In this document: piece by piece, positions 13,694 to 20,546 of the stretch
Position numbering within the stretch: position 1 is the first letter of the stretch
Layout: every line of letters starts with the position of its first letter
Assembly (NCBI GenBank): GCA_030377965.1
Contig: JAUCGE010000030.1
Span: forward strand, 1-32,111
DNA from: Desulfobacterales bacterium HSG16
GTDB lineage: Bacteria; Desulfobacterota; Desulfobacteria; Desulfobacterales; HSG16
DNA length: 32,111 nt
Reading direction: 5' to 3'
The notes under the pieces: generated by a model
Seen by the model: the letters and a program-made list of their open reading frames with translations, nothing else
Told to the model about the DNA's origin: nothing
The model's database searches: none
Made by a program: the position numbers and the translations under genes

Positions 13694-13708
13694 TGGCACA
13701 TAATTTGC
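13694..13708 (+). promoter_or_regulatory. Sigma-54 promoter for the Fe-S cassette
   Basis: TGGCAC-ATAAT-TTGC is an exact -24/-12 match with 10 bases between GG (13695-13696) and GC (13707-13708). The start of transcription is expected near 13720, about 60 bp before the DUF5320 start codon. Confidence 0.88.
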
Positions 13709-13782
13709 TTAATGTTTAAAAACAAGGATGTCAAAAAATGACTCCGTTGACTAACTGATTTTCAAATAAAGAGGTGAGTATT

Positions 13783-14112
13783 ATGCCTGGATTCGATGGA
13801 AACGGACCAATGGGTGCAGGGCCAATGACAGGAGGCACAAGAGGACGCTGCAATCTTCCAGTTACGGGGGACATACCCATGACCAGACCGGCAGGTTATG
13901 GCAGAGGTATGCGCTATGGTCAAGGCTTTGGGCATAGCGGCGGTTTCGGCAGACGCAGACGTTGCTATGGAAGGAATTATTCTATAAATCAGCCTGTTTT
14001 TACAAACAATTCTGTTGATGAATTAAGTATGCTGAAACAGCAGTCTGATTCTGCTAAAGCCAGACTTGACCTGATTAATGAAAAAATTGCAACTCTTGAA
14101 AAAAACGATTGA
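13783..14112 (+). CDS. DUF5320 family protein (Gly/Met/Arg-rich)
   Basis: This 109-residue protein begins MPGFDGNGPMGAGPMTGG, the signature of DUF5320 proteins. These small proteins are rich in Gly, Met and Arg and are found in strict anaerobes next to NifX-like and Mrp-type genes. The middle is basic and glycine-rich (GFGRRRRCYGRNY). The C-terminal ~35 residues form a predicted coiled coil (LSMLKQQSDSAKARLDLINE). ATG 13783 is preferred to GTG 13774, because GAGGTG lies at the right spacing before it. It is the first gene after the sigma-54 promoter. The molecular role is unknown; association with Fe-S or metal-cofactor handling is inferred from neighbours. Confidence 0.8.
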   Translation: MPGFDGNGPMGAGPMTGGTRGRCNLPVTGDIPMTRPAGYGRGMRYGQGFGHSGGFGRRRRCYGRNYSINQPVFTNNSVDELSMLKQQSDSAKARLDLINEKIATLEKND

Positions 14113-14161
14113 AGACTGAGACGTTTGCTATTGCACAACTTGGTGTGCATGCCTCCAACGG

Positions 14162-14199
14162 ACTGGTTCCCGATAAAAGGGGTTTTATCGGGAACTCAG
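14162..14199 (+). repeat. Strong intercistronic hairpin with GGGG loop
   Basis: GTTCCCGATAAAA (14166-14178) and TTTTATCGGGAAC (14183-14195) are a perfect 13-bp inverted repeat with loop GGGG, flanked by further pairing ACT/AGT. It lies in the 255-bp gap between the DUF5320 and Mrp-type genes. It could stabilise or separate the two transcripts; no T-run follows, so it is not a typical terminator. Confidence 0.7.
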
Positions 14200-14219
14200 T
14201 CTAAAGTCGAAAGCTCTTT

Positions 14220-14245
14220 GTTGACAAGACAAATCAATTGTCAAC
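14220..14245. repeat. 8-bp inverted repeat GTTGACAA/TTGTCAAC
   Basis: GTTGACAA (14220-14227) and TTGTCAAC (14238-14245) flank 10 bases, in the same gap and about 120 bp before the Mrp-type start codon. It could be an operator or a weak hairpin. No convincing -10 element was found behind TTGACA. Confidence 0.35.
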
Positions 14246-14367
14246 TTGAAGCGTCCAATACTTCAGGGATGTCAGAGAAAATAATATACCTTGGATTGCA
14301 AAGAATTTTGCTCTGCATTCAAGGCGCTGCAAATGCCAGGAAATGGCATGGAAAAGTGGAGAAGAAT

Positions 14368-15210
14368 ATGAGCAGTACTGTCAATGGTATAGGCATAGAT
14401 AGCAGACCGCCCGAGCCAGATCCGGATGAACTTGCAAAACAGTCTCTGAAAAGAATAAAAAATACGTTTGTCATAATGAGCGGTAAAGGTGGTGTGGGAA
14501 AAACCAGTGTTTCCGTAAATCTTGCAACTGCCCTTGCCAATAAAGGTTTTAAGGTCGGGTTGATGGATATTGATATACATGGGCCTGATATTCCCAGGAT
14601 GCTTGGCATGGATGGAATGATGAATGTAGGCGAAAACCAGAAACTTCAACCAATGGTTTTTTCCGAAAACCTTGGCGCTGTTTCCATTGAGTCGCTTATG
14701 CGGGACAAGGATGAAGCGATAATATGGCGCGGGCCTGTCAAACATTCTGTAATACGGCAGTTTATCGGTGAAGTTGAATGGGGGGATCTTGATTTCCTGC
14801 TCATCGACGCTCCCCCAGGGACAGGTGACGAACCTTTGACCGTTGCTCAATTGATTAAAGATGCACGCGCAATAATTGTTACCACACCCCAGGAAGTTGC
14901 CCTGGCAGATGTTCGCAAATCGATAAATTTCTGCAAAACCATGAAGATGGAAATATTCGGTCTTATCGAAAATATGTGCGGTTATACCTGTCCCCATTGT
15001 GGTGAGGTGAGTAATATTTTTGGAAATGGCGGCGGTGAAAAAACCGCAGATTCATCAGGAATCAACTTCCTTGGAAGAATTCCGCTTGATCCCAATATGG
15101 TCAAGTGTGGAGATTCAGGTGTTTCCTATCAGAAAAAATATTCTGAATCCGGGGTGACAATGGCATTTTGCGAGATTGCCGAACGGATGTCAAAGATTGT
15201 AGCCTGTTAA
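14368..15210 (+). CDS. Mrp/NBP35-type Fe-S carrier P-loop ATPase
   Basis: This 280-residue cytoplasmic protein of the Mrp/ApbC/NBP35 group binds and transfers Fe-S clusters. The deviant Walker A GKGGVGKTSVSVNLA starts at residue 39. The switch and Walker B regions are DIDIHGPDIPRMLG and LLIDAPPGTGDEPL. The cluster-binding CPHC pair is at 208-211 (MCGYTCPHCGEVSNIF). There is no N-terminal DUF59 domain, as in many anaerobe versions. Upstream in-frame sequence from 14125 is not plausible coding. GGAGAAG precedes ATG 14368-14370 and the family-like sequence begins after it, so I start there. It lies in the sigma-54-driven cassette with NifX-, NifU- and CGGC-type proteins. Confidence 0.92.
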   Translation: MSSTVNGIGIDSRPPEPDPDELAKQSLKRIKNTFVIMSGKGGVGKTSVSVNLATALANKGFKVGLMDIDIHGPDIPRMLGMDGMMNVGENQKLQPMVFSENLGAVSIESLMRDKDEAIIWRGPVKHSVIRQFIGEVEWGDLDFLLIDAPPGTGDEPLTVAQLIKDARAIIVTTPQEVALADVRKSINFCKTMKMEIFGLIENMCGYTCPHCGEVSNIFGNGGGEKTADSSGINFLGRIPLDPNMVKCGDSGVSYQKKYSESGVTMAFCEIAERMSKIVAC

Positions 15211-15244
15211 AACAGAATCAGGAAACGGAAAAGGAGAGTGCAAG

Positions 15245-16597
15245 TTGGAAAAAACAGATGTATTAGTGATTGGCGGCAGCGCTGCTGGCATCGTTGCCGC
15301 TACAACCGGGAAGTCATTTTATCCAGATAAAAAATTCATGGTTCTGAGAAAAGAAGAAAATGTGCTTGTTCCATGTGGAATTCCATATGTTTTCGGAACT
15401 CTTGCAAACAGCGAACAGAATCTTGTACCTGATGCGGGCTTGAAAAATGCGGGAGTGAAGCTTGAAATTGCAGAAGTTACTGAAATAGACCAGCAAAACA
15501 AAATCGTTAAAACAGCGGATGGAAAGAAAATCGGTTTTGAAAAACTCGTTTTATCAACCGGTTCGACACCAGCAGGTGTCCAATGGCTTCCAGGTTCTGA
15601 TTTGGAAAATGTGTTTTCAATACCGAAAAACAAGACCTACCTTGATCAGGTCAAAATAAAACTTGAAGCATGTAATAATATTGTTGTCATTGGCGGAGGC
15701 TTTATAGGAGTCGAGATTGCGGATGAACTTGGTAAAACAGGAAAAAATGTTACAATAGTAGAATTGATGCCCCATATTTTGAGCCTTGCATTCGATGAAG
15801 AACTCGCTGTCAGAGCAGAAGAAATTCTTGAGGCAAGAGGTATAACAATAAAAGCAGGCCAGGGTGTTAAAGAAATTTCAGGTAAAGACAAAGTTAAAGG
15901 TGTTCTGCTAAACGACAATGAAAGCATAAAAGCCGATGCCGTTATACTGGCCACAGGTTATCGTCCCAATACAAAACTTGCAGAAGTGTCGGGTATCAAA
16001 ACCAACGACATGAATTTTATCAAAGTAAATGAATACATGCAGACAGAAAATCCTGATATTTTCGCTGTAGGTGATTGCGCCGAAAAATACAGTTTCCTTA
16101 CAAGAACATTGAAAGGTGTCATGCTCGCATCGACCTCCTGTGCGGAAGCCAGGATTGCAGGCGCAAATTTATATAAGCTTTCAAGGGTCAGATCGTTTGG
16201 CGGGACTATTGCAATTTTTTCAACTGTAATAGGAGATACCGCTTTTGGTGCAGCAGGTGTAACTGAAGTTATAGCAAAAGAAAGGGGCTTTGAGATCGTC
16301 AGCGGAATTTTTGAAGGAATCGACAAGCATCCGGGGACGTTGCCTGACACAAAAAAACAAATTGTTAAATTGATTGCTTCAAAAAAATCGGGCGTAATGA
16401 TGGGAGGAGAAGTCATCGGCGGACAGAGTACTGGAGAATTGATAAATCTCATTGGTTTTGCAATTCAAAACAGAATGACTGTAGATGCCATAATGACCGC
16501 CCAGATCGGGACTCATCCATTGTTGACCGCACCGCCAACGGCATATCCCCTGATAAAGGCAGCCGAAATCATAATGAAGAAGCAACAGGAAGAATAA
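15245..16597 (+). CDS. FAD/NAD-dependent disulfide-type oxidoreductase (CoA-disulfide reductase/NADH oxidase-like)
   Basis: A 450-residue class-I pyridine-nucleotide-disulfide oxidoreductase. The FAD Rossmann motif is VIGGSAAGIVAAT (8-20) and the NAD(P) motif is VIGGGFIGVEIADELG (about 148-163). The second FAD motif is IFAVGDCAE, and a dimerisation domain ends with HPLLTAPPTAYPLIKAAEII. Single Cys44 in VPCGIPYVF matches the lone redox cysteine of CoA-disulfide reductases, NADH oxidases and persulfide reductases. No rhodanese domain follows. The likely role is reduction of a disulfide, persulfide or O2 with NAD(P)H; the substrate is unknown. The start codon is TTG at 15245, set by AAGGAG seven bases upstream; the nearby GTG is in another frame. 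It is 34 bp after the Mrp-type gene and in the same operon. Confidence 0.88.
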   Translation: MEKTDVLVIGGSAAGIVAATTGKSFYPDKKFMVLRKEENVLVPCGIPYVFGTLANSEQNLVPDAGLKNAGVKLEIAEVTEIDQQNKIVKTADGKKIGFEKLVLSTGSTPAGVQWLPGSDLENVFSIPKNKTYLDQVKIKLEACNNIVVIGGGFIGVEIADELGKTGKNVTIVELMPHILSLAFDEELAVRAEEILEARGITIKAGQGVKEISGKDKVKGVLLNDNESIKADAVILATGYRPNTKLAEVSGIKTNDMNFIKVNEYMQTENPDIFAVGDCAEKYSFLTRTLKGVMLASTSCAEARIAGANLYKLSRVRSFGGTIAIFSTVIGDTAFGAAGVTEVIAKERGFEIVSGIFEGIDKHPGTLPDTKKQIVKLIASKKSGVMMGGEVIGGQSTGELINLIGFAIQNRMTVDAIMTAQIGTHPLLTAPPTAYPLIKAAEIIMKKQQEE

Positions 16598-16630
16598 TCG
16601 AATTTTGAATATTCTTTTTAAGGAGAAAAC

Positions 16631-16996
16631 ATGGAAAAAATTCTGATAGTGGGCTGTAAAAAGGCTATGGACGATATCTGTATCGGCTGCTGTCGATGCA
16701 TGGTTGGATTCAACAGAAGAGACGGAGAGTTTGAAAGATACAAGAATCAGGAGGCTGAAGTTATCGGTCTGTTGAATTGCGGGGATTGCCCTGGAGCAAC
16801 TATTGTAACCCGGCTTGCACAGGTCTCTCTCTGGAACAAACCAATGGATGAAAAAGTGACAAAGGTTCATATCGGGCCTTGCATAACAGACCATTGTCCT
16901 CATAAGGAAATAATCATCAAAAAGATTAAGGCAAAGGCAGGCGTGGAAGTTATAGAAGGAACTCATCCGTACAAGCCGGATAATATTTTTGCATAA
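16631..16996 (+). CDS. CGGC-domain metal-binding protein
   Basis: A 121-residue protein of the CGGC family (predicted metal- or cluster-binding). The cysteines follow the family pattern: Cys9 (VGCKKAMDD), Cys17, Cys20, Cys21 and Cys23 (CIGCCRCMVGFNRR), then Cys50 and Cys53 in LNCGDCPGA. The namesake CGGC is CGDC here. A C-terminal segment with HIGPCITDHCPHKE adds two more. AAGGAG precedes the ATG. It lies 33 bp after the oxidoreductase. Family function is poorly known; the cysteine arrangement and the Mrp/NifU neighbours favour Fe-S or thiol-metal handling. Confidence 0.85.
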   Translation: MEKILIVGCKKAMDDICIGCCRCMVGFNRRDGEFERYKNQEAEVIGLLNCGDCPGATIVTRLAQVSLWNKPMDEKVTKVHIGPCITDHCPHKEIIIKKIKAKAGVEVIEGTHPYKPDNIFA

Positions 16997-17014
16997 AAAA
17001 TAAAGGGGGGAGTC

Positions 17015-17272
17015 ATGCCGTTATTTGATTATAAGTGCGAAGATTGCGGTAAATCAAGTGAAGCTCTCATTTTTGGGGCCGACGATTCGCCCAAATGCAA
17101 GTTTTGCGGCAGCAATAAAATGGAAAAACTTTTATCAGCTCATTCTTCCTTGTCCGGGCCATTCAAAAGCAGTATGCCCGGACACGGCGACACGGCCTGC
17201 TGCGGTTCCTCTCCCGGTCAAGCAGCCGGTTGTGCGGGGCCAGGCAGTTGCTGTGGAAAAAGTTTTGCATGA
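17015..17272 (+). CDS. FmdB-type zinc ribbon protein with Cys-rich tail
   Basis: An 85-residue protein. MPLFDYKCEDCG begins the FmdB/CxxC regulatory zinc ribbon, with Cys8, Cys11, Cys28 and Cys31 as the metal-binding set. The C-terminal third is Gly/Ser/Cys-rich (ACCGSSPGQAAGCAGPGSCC), with five extra cysteines in a flexible tail. AAGGGGGG precedes the ATG. FmdB proteins were first linked to formylmethanofuran/amidase regulation, but their function is not settled. It is 18 bp after the CGGC gene and is followed by a terminator-like hairpin, so it may be the last gene of the first transcript segment. Confidence 0.88.
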   Translation: MPLFDYKCEDCGKSSEALIFGADDSPKCKFCGSNKMEKLLSAHSSLSGPFKSSMPGHGDTACCGSSPGQAAGCAGPGSCCGKSFA

Positions 17273-17348
17273 AGATAAATGAGAGTCGGGTATCGTTTGT
17301 TCAGGCAGGATGCCTGATGGATTTCCAAACAAATAAAATACCCGATAT

Positions 17349-17395
17349 GGCAGGGCGGGGTTCCGTCCCCGCCATCTTTCTATTTTTGATATGTT
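17349..17395 (+). terminator. GC-rich hairpin with T-rich tail after the FmdB gene
   Basis: GGCGGGG (17354-17360) pairs with CCCCGCC (17367-17373), extended by ATGG/CCAT-type ends, and is followed by CTTTCTATTTTT. This is a good Rho-independent terminator shape, possibly partial, since related genes continue downstream. Confidence 0.65.
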
Positions 17396-17405
17396 TTAAA
17401 GTTTT

Positions 17406-17475
17406 CCCTTGAGGGGGGGCGCACGCAGGAAGGTGTTTTTTAAAGGAAATTGCACTCCCTGCGTCCCCTCAAGGG
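17406..17475. repeat. Long inverted repeat between FmdB and NifX-like genes
   Basis: Left arm CCCTTGAGGGG (17406-17416) plus ACGCAGG (17423-17429) pairs with CCTGCGT (17458-17464) plus CCCCTCAAGGG (17465-17475). All 18 positions match, with a 6-base bulge on the left and a 28-base loop. It may be an RNA structure in the leader of the NifX-like gene or a small palindromic element. This and the adjacent terminator fill the 255-bp gap. Confidence 0.7.
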
Positions 17476-17527
17476 GGATAATATAACCCCAGGTGATGTT
17501 GCAGCTTGATCAAAGGAGATTTCAAAA

Positions 17528-18019
17528 ATGAAGGTAGCCGTCAGTTCAACAGGAAATAACCTGAATTCTCAGATCGATCCGCGTTTTGGCAGATGTACAT
17601 ATTTTATCATTGTCGAAACAGACGACATGAGTTTCGAAACTTTTAAAAACGAAAACATGGCATTGAGTGGGGGAGCCGGTATCCAGTCTGCCAGTTTCAT
17701 ATCTTCTACAGGTGTTAAAATAGTTTTAACGGGTAACTGCGGCCCCAAAGCGATGGCAGTCTTTTCTGCCGACAATATCGAAATATTCACTGGTCAGAGA
17801 GGAACGGTAAAAGAGGCTGTTGAACGATACAGGACAAGTGGCATGAAACCTGCCTCTCAACCGACTGTATCGGAAAAATTCGGCATTGAAAGAACAGGAA
17901 CAAATGAATCCTTTCAGCCACAGGGAAATAGACGATGCCAGGGCGGTTCCGGTCGTGGAATGGGAATGGGAAGAAGATGCTTTAATAACAGAATTGGAAA
18001 AAACAGGCAGTCGATCTGA
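17528..18019 (+). CDS. NifX/NifB-C-like dinitrogenase cofactor family protein with Gly/Arg tail
   Basis: A 163-residue protein. Residues 1-~105 are the NifX/NafY-type cofactor-binding fold: start MKVAVSSTGNNLNSQIDPRF, then GRCTYFIIV, then a glycine-rich turn and TGVKIVLTGNCGPKAMAVF, which is diagnostic of the MTH1175-like group in anaerobes. The C-terminal tail after ~120 is glycine/arginine-rich (GGSGRGMGMGRRCFNNRIGK), much like the DUF5320 protein four genes earlier, which suggests binding to the same partner or metal cluster. AAGGAG precedes ATG 17528. These proteins bind Fe-S or Fe-Mo-type clusters in relatives; no nif genes are nearby, so a nitrogenase role is unlikely. Confidence 0.88.
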   Translation: MKVAVSSTGNNLNSQIDPRFGRCTYFIIVETDDMSFETFKNENMALSGGAGIQSASFISSTGVKIVLTGNCGPKAMAVFSADNIEIFTGQRGTVKEAVERYRTSGMKPASQPTVSEKFGIERTGTNESFQPQGNRRCQGGSGRGMGMGRRCFNNRIGKNRQSI

Positions 18020-18087
18020 AAAAGAATCTGAAAAAATTCATAAAAAATTAACAACATGGAATAATCGAGGCTGTTAGAAGGTGTAAA

Positions 18088-18513
18088 ATGAGCAATTTCG
18101 ACGCATTGGTAAACGATTTGCAAGCGCAGATATTTGACGAGGCTAAAGAAGTTTACGGTGAAAAAGGTTTCCACCGCTGGCGCAATCCCCGCTATCAAGG
18201 AAGGATGGAAAATCCTGACGGTCAGTCACGTATCAAAGGCCAATGCGGTGATACAATGGAAATTTTTTTAAAATTTGAAAACAACCGTGTAAAAGAAGCT
18301 TCTTTTTTCACCGATGGGTGTGCATCAAGTTCATTGAGCGGATCATTTGCCGCTGAACTGACAATAGGAAAAAGTCCCGATGAATTGACCGATATTACAG
18401 GTGAATCCGTATTGAACAAAATCGGAAGGCTTCCAGAAGATGATACACACTGTGCAGATCTTGCTGCAGAAGCCGTTCAGGAGGCTTTGACTGATTACAT
18501 GTCCGTCAGTTAA
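18088..18513 (+). CDS. NifU/IscU-like Fe-S cluster scaffold
   Basis: A 141-residue scaffold on which Fe-S clusters are built. The three ligand cysteines are Cys53 (GQCGDTMEIFLKF, with Asp55 two residues later as in IscU), Cys78 (FFTDGCASSSLSGSFAAEL) and Cys122 (DTHCADLAAEAVQEAL). The N-terminus has NPRYQGRMENPDG, common to anaerobe NifU-like proteins. It has no ferredoxin or Nfu domain. No cysteine desulfurase gene is in the window. It lies 68 bp after the NifX-like gene and is followed by a terminator, closing the cassette. Confidence 0.93.
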   Translation: MSNFDALVNDLQAQIFDEAKEVYGEKGFHRWRNPRYQGRMENPDGQSRIKGQCGDTMEIFLKFENNRVKEASFFTDGCASSSLSGSFAAELTIGKSPDELTDITGESVLNKIGRLPEDDTHCADLAAEAVQEALTDYMSVS

Positions 18514-18526
18514 AAAGTGAAATAAA

Positions 18527-18578
18527 AACTGGAAAACTGGTTATGATTTTCCAGTTGTCCGTATATTTTTAATTTATT
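18527..18578 (+). terminator. Rho-independent terminator after the Fe-S cassette
   Basis: AACTGGAAAA (18527-18536) and TTTTCCAGTT (18547-18556) make a perfect 10-bp stem with a 10-base loop, followed by GTCCGTATATTTTTAATTT. It separates the cassette from metF. Confidence 0.75.
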
Positions 18579-18630
18579 GAAAATTCATCATCGTTAAATT
18601 TGAAAGATTTTTTGGAGGAGATTTTTGTTC

Positions 18631-19506
18631 ATGCGAGTTGCAAATCTGTACAAAAGTGAAAAACCTGTTGTTTCTATGGAATTCTTTCCACCGAGAAATG
18701 AAAAGGCAGCAAAAAACTTTGGCCCGCTCATCAATAAATTGTCTCAGCTTGAGCATGGTTATATGTCCGTGACATTCGGAGCAGGCGGATCGACCAGGGA
18801 CGGATCATATCAGACAGTTAAAGAATTAATCGTTGAAAAAAAGCGGCCCACTGTCGCATATATAGCCGGTTTCGGTCTCGGACCTGATGAAATTACAAAA
18901 ATCCTTGATAAATATAAAGATTTGGGTGTCGAGACAATTTTTGTCATTCGAGGTGACAAACCAGAAGGAGATGATTTTTCTCCTCATCCTGAAAGTTTTG
19001 CCTATGCTTCCGAAATGATCGCTTTCATTAAAAATCGTTACGACTTCACACTCGGGTGTGCCGGATATCCCGAAGGCCATATCGAGGCGGCAAATCGAAA
19101 GAAAGATATCGAATACCTGAAACTAAAAGTTGATAATGGCGCTGAATATATAGTCAGCCAGTATTTTTATGACAACGCGCTTTTTTTTGAATATGTTGAA
19201 AAATGCAGGGCGATTGGAATAAATGTTCCAATCATCCCGGGTCTCATGCCTGTTTATACCGTCAAAATGACAAAAATGTTATCCAGGATCTGTGGATCTG
19301 CAATAGGTGGAAAATTACAAGGCAGGCTTGATGCAGTCGATGCGGACGACAAAGATGCTGTATTGAACCTTGGAATCGATTTTGCTGTGGAGCAATGCCG
19401 GGGCCTTTTAAAAGAGGGAGTCGCAGGCCTTCATTTTTATACCATGAACCGCAGTAAATCAACGAGTGCCATTATCAATCGCCTAAAAGATGAAAATCTT
19501 TTGTAA
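18631..19506 (+). CDS. metF: 5,10-methylenetetrahydrofolate reductase (canonical MetF)
   Basis: A 291-residue flavoenzyme reducing methylene-THF to methyl-THF. All usual signatures are present: SMEFFPPR with catalytic Glu17, VTFGAGGSTRDGS, FVIRGDKPEGDDF (the RGD-type Asp), GCAGYPEGH, SQYFYDNALFFEYVEKC (the folate-site Gln), PIIPGLMPV and a C-terminal LHFYTMNRS. I prefer ATG 18631-18633, 10 nt after GGAGGAG; an in-frame TTG two codons upstream is only 4 nt from it. It stands between the Fe-S cassette and the DUF89 gene and is separate from the HdrA-linked metF at 25449. It could serve methionine synthesis, leaving the other for the Wood-Ljungdahl branch; that split is an inference. Confidence 0.94.
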   Translation: MRVANLYKSEKPVVSMEFFPPRNEKAAKNFGPLINKLSQLEHGYMSVTFGAGGSTRDGSYQTVKELIVEKKRPTVAYIAGFGLGPDEITKILDKYKDLGVETIFVIRGDKPEGDDFSPHPESFAYASEMIAFIKNRYDFTLGCAGYPEGHIEAANRKKDIEYLKLKVDNGAEYIVSQYFYDNALFFEYVEKCRAIGINVPIIPGLMPVYTVKMTKMLSRICGSAIGGKLQGRLDAVDADDKDAVLNLGIDFAVEQCRGLLKEGVAGLHFYTMNRSKSTSAIINRLKDENLL

Positions 19507-19589
19507 AGGAATTGGAAGGAAGGATTATTCCCTGAATTACTGTCCGTCGGAAAGAAGCGGCAAAGAGGGAAATATCCGGTCATAAAATT

Positions 19590-20456
19590 ATGAAAACCAA
19601 CTATGACTGCATACCATGTTTTATCCGTCAGACTCTTGACAGCGTTAAATATGCGACTTCAGACCAGAGAGTCTGGGAAACGACTCTTCGAGAAGTTCTA
19701 AAAGCTGTAAGCATAATGGATCTGACAAAATCTCCGCCAGTGATGGCCCAACATGTTCATCGTACAATCAGAAAATTTTCAGGTAACGATGATCCGTACC
19801 GGGAAATAAAGGAAAAGTATAACACGTATATGTTGGAGATGTATCCTCTATTGAAGGAGATGGTTGAAAATTCCTCAAACTGTTTCGGTGCAGCCCTTCG
19901 TCTTGCTATTGCAGGCAATATCATAGATTTTGGAGCCAATCTTGAAGTCAATTGTAGTGTTGTAAACAAAACCATTGAATTATCACTTTCAGAAGAACTT
20001 ATCGGAGACATTGATTATTTCAATGAAGCGGTATGTTCTGCCAAAAGCATTTTATATATAGGAGACAATGCGGGAGAAATCGTTTTTGATAGTCTGCTGG
20101 TGCAACAACTTCCTATGGAAAAGGTGACGTTTGTCGTAAGAGGTAATCCTGTTTTGAACGATATAACAATTATTGATGCAATGAGTACAGGGATGACAGA
20201 GCTGGTAAATGTAATCGATAATGGTTCGGATGCTCCAGGTACTGTCTTAGAGGATTGTTCCGACAGATTTAAGCGTTATTTTCAAGATGCGGATATCGTT
20301 ATCGCCAAAGGGCAGGGCAACTTTGAGACTCTTTCCGGTGTCGATAAAAAAATATTTTTTCTGCTTAAAGCGAAATGTCATGTAATCGCACAACATATCG
20401 GCTGCAATGTTGGTGATTCCCTTCTTCTAAAAAGCGATCTGTTCAAACCAGAATAA
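19590..20456 (+). CDS. DUF89/ARMT1-like metal-dependent phosphatase family protein
   Basis: A 288-residue protein of the DUF89 family, members of which are metal-dependent damage-control phosphatases. An N-terminal CxxC (Cys7, Cys10 in YDCIPCFIRQTLDS) marks the prokaryotic subgroup. The active-site blocks are RLAIAGNIIDFGA (104-116), GDNAGEIVFD (158-167), VRGNPVLND (183-191) and DIVIAKGQGNFETL (about 235-248). These hold the Asp/Asn metal ligands, and all are intact. It lies 83 bp downstream of metF and may be co-transcribed. Substrate is unknown; related enzymes remove damaged phosphorylated sugars or nucleotides. Confidence 0.88.
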   Translation: MKTNYDCIPCFIRQTLDSVKYATSDQRVWETTLREVLKAVSIMDLTKSPPVMAQHVHRTIRKFSGNDDPYREIKEKYNTYMLEMYPLLKEMVENSSNCFGAALRLAIAGNIIDFGANLEVNCSVVNKTIELSLSEELIGDIDYFNEAVCSAKSILYIGDNAGEIVFDSLLVQQLPMEKVTFVVRGNPVLNDITIIDAMSTGMTELVNVIDNGSDAPGTVLEDCSDRFKRYFQDADIVIAKGQGNFETLSGVDKKIFFLLKAKCHVIAQHIGCNVGDSLLLKSDLFKPE

Positions 20457-20475
20457 GGCATCATTTAAACTTATC

Positions 20476-20533
20476 TGAATCAGAATTTTCAGAGTCCTGT
20501 TAATTCTGTAAATTCTGATTCAAAATTTTTTCA
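20476..20533. terminator. Bidirectional terminator between converging genes
   Basis: TGAATCAGAATTT (20476-20488) and AAATTCTGATTCA (20510-20522) are a perfect 13-bp inverted repeat, followed on the plus strand by AAATTTTTTC. It lies between the stops of the DUF89 gene and the minus-strand hybrid kinase. Confidence 0.7.
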
Positions 20534-20546
20534 TAATGGTAAACTC

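Larger units (their letters stand above)
13336..13782. other. Divergent regulatory region between kinase and Fe-S cassette
   Basis: 447 bp, AT-rich, without a credible gene. From left to right it holds the promoter-like copy C facing left, a 37-bp palindrome (13511-13547), two TTGCAA boxes (13557-13586), a sigma-54 promoter facing right (13694-13708) and the ribosome site GAGGTG before 13783. The stretch 13420-13505 shows nothing I can interpret. Confidence 0.7.

Noticed and set aside
14125-14367. N-terminal extension of the Mrp-type ATPase
   Set aside because: The translated extension has no family similarity, covers a strong hairpin, and a good ribosome site precedes the internal ATG at 14368.
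17528-18513. Nitrogenase accessory locus because of NifX- and NifU-like genes
   Set aside because: No nifHDK, nifB, nifE/N or nifS in the window; both families are common in non-nitrogen-fixing anaerobes.
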